Shown here piece after piece: positions 55,975 to 64,000 of a DNA stretch of 64,000 nucleotides. The notes beneath the pieces are model-generated. The model made no database searches. It was not told the DNA's origin and saw nothing but the letters and a program-made list of their open reading frames with translations. The position numbers and the translations under genes were made by a program. The stretch comes from Heterodera schachtii (Eukaryota; Nematoda; Chromadorea; Rhabditida; Heteroderidae), in NCBI GenBank assembly GCA_023374025.1, contig SIJG01000045.1, positions 393,008 through 457,007 of the forward strand, in the 5' to 3' direction. The number at the start of each line of letters is the position of its first letter. Within the stretch, counting starts at the first letter, position 1.

Positions 55975-56894
55975 GTTTTTAGCGTGCTGAGACGATGCGA
56001 AAAAAACTCAGTGTGGGCGATGCGAAAAAAAAACTCAGTGTGGGCGATGCGAAAAAAACTCAGTGATTGATTGGTCATTTTCCTGAAGCCGATGGCACCA
56101 CTTTCGGGGCACCAAAAGTGCCTGATCCGGAATTTGAACCGGCCCGGTTAAGAACAATTTTTTGTTCAGTTTTTCAAGGGCTATCTCTCAGGCCGGGTCC
56201 GGTCTTGATCCATTCACTTGGAGCCCGTCATGGGTCGGGCACATCTGCCGGAGGACCCTCAGCCTCGCCCCCGACCCTGGCGATGTCCAACCCAAACTAA
56301 GCGTGCCGTTACCAGCGGCTTTTTTGTACAGCTCGATGAGCTCTACAAAACGATATCAATGGCGTCCGGCTGTGCCTACTACAAATGGAGAAAATTGGCG
56401 AGAAATTTTTTTTATTTTTTCAATTTTTCGCATCACTTCTCGCCAATTTTCTCCATTTGTAGTAGACACAACCGGACGCCATTGATACCGTTTTGCAGAG
56501 CTCATCGAGCTGTACAAAAAAGCCGCTGGTAACGGCACGCTTAGTTTGGGTTGGACATCGCCAGGGTCGGGGGCGAGGCTGAGGGTCCTCCGGCAGATGT
56601 GCCCGACCCATGACGGGCTCCAAGTGAATGGATCAAGACCGGACCCGGCCTGGGAGATAGCCCTTGAAAAACTGAACAAAAAATTGTTCTTAACCGGGCC
56701 GGTTCAAATTCCGGATCAGGCACTTTTGGTGCCCCGAAAGTGGTGCCATCGGCTTCAGGAAAATGACCAATCAATCACTGAGTTTTTTTTCGCATCGCCC
56801 ACACTGAGTTTTTTTTTCGCATCGCCCCAACTGAGTTTTTTTCGCATCGCCCACACTGAGTTTTTTTTTCGCATCGACCTAGCACCGTTTTTAG
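55975..56894. mobile_element. Palindromic element, 904 bp, with gene-like arms
   Basis: The element is 55,983-56,886, with GTTTTTAG duplicated at 55,975-55,982 and 56,887-56,894. The right terminus read inward is GGTGCTAGGTCGATGCG; the left is CGTGCTGAGACGATGCG. Each end has tandem units of GCGATGCGAAAAAAACTCAG (three left, four right). Unique arms 56,061-56,404 and 56,437-56,780 align without gaps with about five substitutions, around a 32-bp AT-rich loop. The arms are much richer in G+C than the window and read as coding-like sequence, for example ELIELYKKAAGNGTLSL on the right arm, but match no family I know. Frames of 67-151 codons on both strands follow from the symmetry. Confidence 0.8.
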
Positions 56895-57166
56895 GACTTT
56901 ATAAACCTGTAAAAATTTTGAAAAAATTTAGACCAAAAAGTGCTTTTTTAAGTAGCCCCCCCCCCCTCCCACTTTTACTTAATTTTCCTATTGCATCTTA
57001 ATTTGTAAAATACAAAAAAATAAAAAATAAAATAAAATAAAAGTCATCAGTTAGGGATCGTAATTATATGCACATGCATATTTTTTTCCCGAACTGTGGG
57101 AGGCCTGAAACGTACAAAAAGTAATGTCAATCTAAGCATAAAAATACAAATCACTTAGTAATTTAT
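56895..57166. other. AT-rich sequence with an 11-C run
   Basis: A run of 11 C at 56,956-56,966. No gene recognised. A GC-richer piece near 57,090-57,115 (GAACTGTGGGAGGCCTGAAA) was not identified. Confidence 0.4.
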
Positions 57167-57213
57167 TTTATTCAAGCTTTTCCGGTTTTTTTTATTCAAG
57201 CTTTTCCGGTTTA
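57167..57213 (+). repeat. Tandem duplication, about 24-bp unit
   Basis: TATTCAAGCTTTTCCGGTTT occurs twice back to back. Confidence 0.8.
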
Positions 57214-59220
57214 AATACTATCCTAGTGAACTTTTTGGTATCTTCGCTAAAATGCGAAGTTATTATTATAGAAAACTAAACAAATAAAATAAAAATATTA
57301 AAATAAACGCTTTATAAATTAATAAATATATATTTAATAAATAGTTGCAACAATACTAATAATAATATAGGTTTTTTGGAGATAATGCAGAGAGAGACAA
57401 CCAATAACATAAATGGTATTATTTCTACTATGTAAAATGGAACATTCATTAAGTTTTCAATAGAAAGTACTTTAAAAAGTTTAACAAAAATTAATGAAGT
57501 AAAAATATTTTAAAAAATTTTGATATTGGAAAACAAAAATTAATAAAAATTTTATTTTAAAATCCAAAAGAAAATAATTTGCAATTATAAAGCAAAAAAT
57601 AAATAAAGGAGATAAATACAAATAAACTTGAAAAACTTAAAAATATTAAAATCAAAATTTATTGTGATAGAGATTTTTTCATCGAATCGCAAATCAAGCT
57701 TTTGAACAAAGCTATTTCTAAATAAATTGCATATCTTTCCGGTAAAAACCAAACTTTATAGATTTACATATAAATTGTAATATTAATTAACTTAAAATAT
57801 TAGTTATCCTTCAATTATAAAATAAATAAGAAACGAAGCTGAAATGATGTCGATTTTCGACGAAATATCTTTTTTTTTTAATTTATTAATTTACAGCAAA
57901 CACAAATTTATTTTTATTAAAAATATTACCGGTTTGCTTACAATGCTATTAAAAATAATTGAAATAATATTCTTTTAAAAACAAAAGAAAAGTTCATAAA
58001 ATTAATGCGAAAAACCATCTGTGCATAATGATACGGTAAAATTTATACATTGTAAAACATAAAATTGGTAAAACGAAAACAATATCATATAAATTGAGAA
58101 ACTATCCAGCAAGAAATTTAAAAGCAAACTAATAATCATTTGAATCAGCAAGGAATGGGAAAATGAAAAATTTCAAAAATATTATACAATAAAAATTAAA
58201 ACTTGAATATCTAAGCATTTATTTTAAAATAAATTGAACTATAATACTGTTTTCAATCAGTTCAAAAATGGAATGCATAAACAGATTATTCGTAAATTTG
58301 GATTCACTTCATGTGTTATTTTGTTTGAAAAAATTAAATAAATTATAATGGAAATACTCGAACACAAAATAGTTAGGAATCAATTAAAAACCAAAATGTT
58401 ATGATCACTGCATAATATATATTTAATAAATTATTTTATTATATAGTTGGTTAAATAAAATGGAAGAAATTATTTATGACATAAACATGGCAGCTCCGCA
58501 TGAAACATAAAAAATATATATTATTAATAAAAGTGATAAAATATATTCATTACTTCTATAAATTATAGCTTAAATTTACTACATTAAAATATTAAAGCAA
58601 ATTTATATTTTTGAATTTACAAAAAGTGTGTTTTAAAAACCTTTGTTCATAATATGGAATTTGTGATTTATAAATGAACCTAAAAGTAAGAATAAGGTTG
58701 GTTGTCCGTTTCGGAAAAAGTTAATGCGTTGACTTGCCAATTAATAATAAGGATAAAGACTAATAAAAGTGTTTAAATATATCAAAAATAATTAAAAACC
58801 TAACCTTTATTGCAGTATTTTTTGTAAGAACGAAGAACTTCCATAATTGATTTAATTTAAAAATAAATTAGGATTATAATATCAAAAAACACGAAAAACA
58901 TCAATTAACTCACATTAATCTTGAGGAAAAGTCCTGCTATTATTTATATAAATATTTCTAATAAAATATTTCCAAAATCAGAGATTTTTATTAAAAAAAC
59001 AATATAAGTATAATGAGCATTTAAATAAAAGAAATATTCAAATGGTGCTTTTATGACGGTAACTTATCTCGAACTTAAAAATTTTCTCAAATTTTTTTAT
59101 CAAAGATAAACCGAAATAATTATTTAAAAAATATCTATAAAAAATATATCAAAATAGATTTTGCGAAAAAATAAGATTACAAATTTTTAAATAGTATTTT
59201 TTCATTTTAATAGAGATTTG
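57214..59220. other. A-rich stretch without recognised genes
   Basis: About 2 kb with A excess on the plus strand. No supported feature. Confidence 0.5.
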
Positions 59221-59700
59221 AATTTTCAAATTGACGGTCCCGGGACCGGTTTGGTAAAAACTAAAATTTCAAAGGTTATTTTGGAAAAACACACAGAAAT
59301 TTCATCAATTATATGTAGAAATTCAATGCATCCAAAAATGTCGCTGCCGAATCGATGCCGGGACATATACAACGTTGCCGAAAAAATAATTTGAAAATTT
59401 TCAAGAAAAAAATTTAAAATTATAATTAAAGTTTTAAATTGTGTTTTTCCTTGAAATTTTTGCTGTGATCTTATGTCCCGGCGACGTTTTTGCAAACTTT
59501 CACCTTACCTTTAATCACGGATCTGACACCAACTTAATCCAATTTCGAATCCTACTCTAAATTTGATAAATAAAGAATTATTTGAATTCGGTCTCTCCAA
59601 AACCGGTCAAGTCGGATTTTTTTCTAAATTATCAATTCCGCTTTTCGGGCATGGTAAACCAGGAGCCATGACCGGCTCGATCCGACCTATTCTTTTAATA
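59221..59700. repeat. GC-rich inverted-repeat debris
   Basis: CGGTCCCGGGACCG at 59,235-59,248 is a perfect palindrome. GCCGGGACATA (about 59,357) and TATGTCCCGGC (about 59,472) face each other 105 bp apart with weaker inverted similarity between. ACCGGTCAAGTCGGATTTTT and CCGGCTCGATCCGACC follow near 59,600-59,690. It looks like a decayed terminal-inverted-repeat element; borders are uncertain. Frames of 89 and 63 codons here are not called. Confidence 0.35.
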
Positions 59701-61930
59701 ATTTTGCAAAGAAAAATAATAAAATATTTGAAATTCTTATTTTATAATTCATAAATATTTATTTTTATAAAAATTTGTTTGAATTGCGCTGCTCATTGTT
59801 GTGGTGTAAATCTGTGATATATAACTAAGTGAAAAGAAATAAAAGTAGAATTTCCGTAATATATTTTAATCGTAAATTTGAATTCAAAAAATAAAAAGAG
59901 CCTTCATTGAATAATCAAAATATAAATATAAGTAAACGAAAAAACAGAAAAATATTAAAAACAAAAATTAGTTTTGAAATAAATTACTTAAAAACATAAT
60001 ATATTTAATCGTTTGACGATTCATACAGCGGATTAATAAATAATATTTATTATTGCCATTAAATCAACAAAATAATGAGACAAATTAAATTTAAAAAACC
60101 GATAAAAATTAAAAATAATTAATGCAAAATTATTGTGCATTTGTTGAACTGTTGCTATCGACAAACTAAATAACATGGGTTTGGAAGTGAGCTTGAAAAT
60201 AATATAAAGGCTTAAATTGAAAAAATGATAAAATAACATTTTACCTTAAAAAATAATTTTTATATATTATAATAATAAAAACAAAGCAGTACAAATGTAC
60301 CTAATTTATACAAATAATTGTAAATTAATGAATTGGAGTAAAACTTCATTTAAAAGGAAAATATGTAGTATTAATCTGTCGGAAGAATTAATTTTTGAAA
60401 TTAACTACAATAACAGTGAAAAAAGCCAAATTCAAATTCCATGCATTACTAGAAAATGTTTCATTTTTTAAATAACCGTTTTTTCTGTTGAAATAAAATA
60501 AATAAAGAGAATTTTGCTTAAATAATCTTAATATAAAATAAATTAAAGCAATTAATAATTTAATAATTTGGGCCATTTTGTTGTACCTCTTGGATCTGCT
60601 GCCTTTATTGTAATAATAATAATATAAGAAAATATTTACATTTCAAAGTGTATTAAATTGCATCTTATTATTAATATGAAATTGTCTAATTGAGATTGTC
60701 AAAGTAAGTTAAAAAGGGCAAGGCAATAAGGCAATTGCTGGTCATCGCAAGAAATGAATAAATTACCTTATTTAAATAATATGAATTTTAAAACGCACCA
60801 AAATCAATAGTTAAATTTTTAAATAAAATGAAATAAATCGATAAAAAATTCAATAAATTTTTAGACTATAAATAAAGACATTAATAAATAAAAATAGTAG
60901 TAAAAGGATTTGTTTTGTCAATTATTAATTTATCCACTTTATTATAAAAAGTAATTTCCATATCATAAAATTAAAACTGGGTCCTAGATTCAAAAAAAAA
61001 AAAACACACGAGAGTTTCAAAAATCTTCCTTGTAGATTTAAGAAAGCTATTTAAATTTTCTAAAATTCAAAAGAACATTTAAAGAACGAACTATGATGTC
61101 CCGAGAATCAAAAAAATAACAAAACCCATTTTGAATTATATTGACTGACAATTAATAAATAAAAATTAATTTACATATATATAAATGATTAACATATTAA
61201 AAATATGTATTCCCAACGATATGCCCAATAGTCTCCTGCGCCAAATTGCACCGGCGTTTTGTGGGCCTAATTTGTAATTATTTTTAGCATTAAAACTCTT
61301 TAAACATATACAGATGGAAAAACATAAATGTTTTTAATAAAATGTTAATGTAAATTTGTGGCTGATAAATAATTAGAATTATTTATGCTGCTATTGATGT
61401 AACATAAAGCATAATGTAATATCTAAAAAATATTACCATAATCAATTTTTAATATCATTCATTCAAGCCCAAAAAAAAATCATAAAATTCATATAGTTTG
61501 CCCAGTCGAGAGCTTAAATAAAATAAAAAAACTATGCGTCAAAAGAAGATAAATTCACGAAAATAAAAAATAAAATATTCTTATAATTTATGTAAATGAA
61601 TGAATTCATAAAATAAAATAAAAATTTATTCAAATTGATCGAAAACATTAAATTTCAGCAAGAAATAAAGATAAAGAATTAATATGAAGGTGAAATTGAA
61701 ATGTGTTGATTTAAATGAAAAACCATTACTAATTGATCAGAACATCAACTTAATTATTACTGTGTAATTAAAAAATAAATGACATTTCACGAAATAATCA
61801 ATTAATTTTATATTAGTACAAGTAAATAAATTATCAAAAAAGAGAAAATTTTGAATGTATTATGCTAACTAAAACACTTATAATTTTGATGGAAGTAGAA
61901 ATAAAAGAAACATAAAAAATAATTATTGAA
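59701..61930. other. A-rich stretch without recognised genes
   Basis: A GC-richer patch at 61,210-61,270 was not identified. No ORF or RNA gene was supported. Confidence 0.45.
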
Positions 61931-62790
61931 TGTATGTTGGACTCGCAATGGGACATTTGCGGATGGACATTTTTAGACAATTTTTTTGGGTATAAGGCCC
62001 AATATCTTATTTTTCACTTCTAAGAAATTAATTTCACTCGTCAACTCGCAATGCTGGCCTTTTACATAAGTGATAACGTAGAGTTGTGGTCCCAAAGACG
62101 ATTCGGGGAATTGCGAATGTATCTGTTGCACTCAAATTCGGGTGAGAGTATTCTTTTTATATTTAGAAAAAAAATATAAAAATTTATGAAAATTATTTCC
62201 CAACGAGGATTTTTCCACTGACATTTTGGAAATTTCTCTAGCCATACCGACAAATCTTGTCGGGGAATTTGCTACCCGCTCCCTGACTTTTTTTCATTAT
62301 TTGTTATGGTCGTGGAAGAACCCAAGATAAATTTTGTCATACTGCTCAGCATCAGGGAAAACATTTCGAGGCCCCAAAAATTTTCTGAAAGGGAAACCGA
62401 AATCCGATGCCCAAAAATATGGGTAATCGGACTTTAGTGCAGCTGGTGTTCAGCACTTACATAACAATATCCTGATTTTGTTTCGCGATTAAGCATGTTT
62501 CAAAAAATTAAAAATATCTGAAATTTAGAAGAGACTTAATGATGATCTTCAAAACTTTGAATTGAATTTTTAATTTTCAAATTTGTTGCAATTTCGAAAA
62601 ATTTCGTTATAAGATTTTAAATATAATAAAAAAAACTCATATCATGCAATAATTGATCTAAAATTGAAAAATGTGCGATTATATATGATTGAGGTGAATT
62701 TGGGTATAGATACAAAAGCAACCGGCAAACTCCCATCCAGTCCCGAAAGGAGGGACCTTCTAATATCACATTTTAAATATAAAAGATATT
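61931..62790. other. GC-richer patch with several small hairpins
   Basis: Includes CCGACAA/TTGTCGG around ATC (62,246-62,262), CCGATGCCC facing GGGTAATCGG (about 62,401-62,427), and CCC/GGG arms near 62,742-62,756. The composition suggests an old insertion, but no class was recognised. Confidence 0.3.
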
Positions 62791-62802
62791 AATAACTAGA
62801 AG

Positions 62803-63375
62803 CAAGGCTTCTTTTTTATGCAAATACATGTTTTTTCCTGGATTCTCCATGCTCTGAATAGTAGGAAAATACTTTCTTTTTTGTGTTTGCGAACAAAAAT
62901 CGGGACTTTAATTAACATATTTTTACATATTTTCGGATTTTTCTAAATCTTACATATGTACATATTTTTATACATATTTTGGACATTTTCCTACATATTT
63001 CGCAATTTTTCGTACATATTTTCATTTTTTTTGCATATTTTGAGGATTTTTGAGAATTTATAGAAATTTTTTTGTGAAAAATTTAAAAAAATTTTGAAAA
63101 TGCATCCCCAAAAAATCGATTTTTTAAAAAAAATGAGATATCAAAAATAATTTTTAATACTAAAAAGTGATTCTATGCCAATTCAGGTAATTTTTTTGGC
63201 ATTTTGTGCCTGTTTCACCCTTTACTAGGAATTTTTTTCCAAAAAATAACCATTAAAAAAAGTTTTATTTACATATTTTAGTACATATTTCTAGGTTTTT
63301 GTACATATTTCAGTGTTTTTTATACATATTTTATTTACATATTTTGCGATTTTTCTTACTAAAAAAGAAGCCCTG
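62803..63375. mobile_element. hAT-like MITE, 573 bp, second copy type
   Basis: Starts CAAGGCTTCTTTTTTA and ends with the complement of CAGGGCTTCTTTTTTAGTA. Length and AGGGCTTC terminus match the element at 36,772-37,342. Subterminal regions are filled with TACATATTTT in one orientation at both ends. A central piece, GAAAATGCATCCCC, corresponds in reverse to GGGGTGTATTTTC of the other copy. The flanking 8-mers (ACTAGAAG and ATAATAAG) are only partly alike, so the target duplication is decayed or absent. Confidence 0.6.
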
Positions 63376-64000
63376 ATAATAAGCATTCATGCCAATTATT
63401 CTGTAATAATAATCTGAAGGATTCTCATTTTTAATCAGACATAAATCATTTATTTTAATAAAAATAATATATGAAATAAATATTTAATTTTAAAATTCAT
63501 AAAAAAACCAAAAGTTAACAACACTTTTTTAATTAGCATTAATGAAAATAATCCATTATTAAAGGCAACAAATGATGCAAATTTTGGTAAATTGCTTGCC
63601 TAATTAAAAGAACACAACCTGCACATCACTTTTAAGTATATCTGAACGCAAATTAGTGGCAAATTTAAATAATGTATTATAAAAAAGGACAAAAATTAAA
63701 ATCAATGAGTCCAAATGATGAAGAAGCACAGCTTGAATCCATTTACTCGGATATCAAAATTTGAGCACTTTAATGGAAACGAAGAGAAATTAATAAATTA
63801 AATGAGTTCATTTGCAGTAACACCAAATCTTTAATCAATAAATAAAAAATATATTATCGATTAGTCATCTCTTTGACTAATATTATAAATTAATAAACAT
63901 TATTTATTTAAAATTGAAAATAGTTTCATAGAACTCAATACGTATTAGTAAAGTCAAACCTTGAGAAAAATAGCTGTATAATATTAGTTGGTTATGTAAT
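63376..64000. other. A-rich stretch without recognised genes
   Basis: Nothing recognised to the end of the window. Confidence 0.5.

Noticed and set aside
56067..57001. Frames of 67-151 codons on both strands
   Set aside because: Mirror images created by the palindrome. The arm may derive from a gene, but no frame can be named.

Overview
The window reads as nuclear DNA of an AT-rich invertebrate animal. BEL/Pao, Ty3-like LTR, CR1-like LINE and Merlin remnants all occur; BEL/Pao is known only from animals. A nematode is a plausible host, but the sequence does not prove it. I found no host protein-coding gene, no rRNA and no convincing functional tRNA. The only long intact reading frame (577 codons) belongs to a retrotransposon. 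Everything else that can be recognised is mobile DNA or its debris, set in very AT-rich sequence.

Layout. 0-5 kb: AT-rich, with a 43-bp minisatellite, and at 4.88 kb a GC-rich hairpin that recurs at 15.67 and 41.1 kb. 5-9.8 kb: AT-rich, with a BEL/Pao pol shard at 8.85 kb. 9.88-12.44 kb: a 2.56-kb inverted repeat with 0.77-kb arms. 15.1-16.2 kb: a TCGG-rich repeat with a 355-bp MITE (8-bp target duplication) nested in it. 20.6 kb: a lone mariner-like end. 24.75-27.42 kb: a complete, young LTR element with a 5-bp target duplication, tRNA primer site and polypurine tract. Its single ORF carries gag, a protease-like segment and an integrase-tail-like segment, with no reverse transcriptase. 29.09-30.15 kb: a near-perfect palindromic Tc1/mariner-type element. 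36.77-37.34 and 62.80-63.38 kb: two hAT-like MITEs. 37.56-40.89 kb: a decayed CR1-like LINE on the minus strand. 41.26-43.79 kb: a second Ty3-like element, truncated, frameshifted, interrupted by a 54-bp perfect palindrome and ended by an N gap (43,793-43,869). 46.37 kb: a Merlin (ISXO2-like) transposase shard. 51 kb: a 0.2-kb direct duplication. 53.8-56.9 kb: a cluster of two related MITEs and a 904-bp palindromic element whose GC-rich arms look like captured coding sequence.

How the parts relate. Several inverted-repeat elements are linked. The 10-kb and 29-kb palindromes share several hundred bp of internal sequence, and a stray copy lies at 32.8 kb. The 15.3-kb MITE, the 56-kb palindrome and a site at 11.09 kb share a GGTGCT-type terminus. 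The first two also have 8-bp target duplications, which fits Merlin-type mobilisation. At the largest scale the DNA alternates between T-rich and A-rich strands over tens of kilobases, with switches near 4.8, 16, 32, 44 and 53.7 kb.
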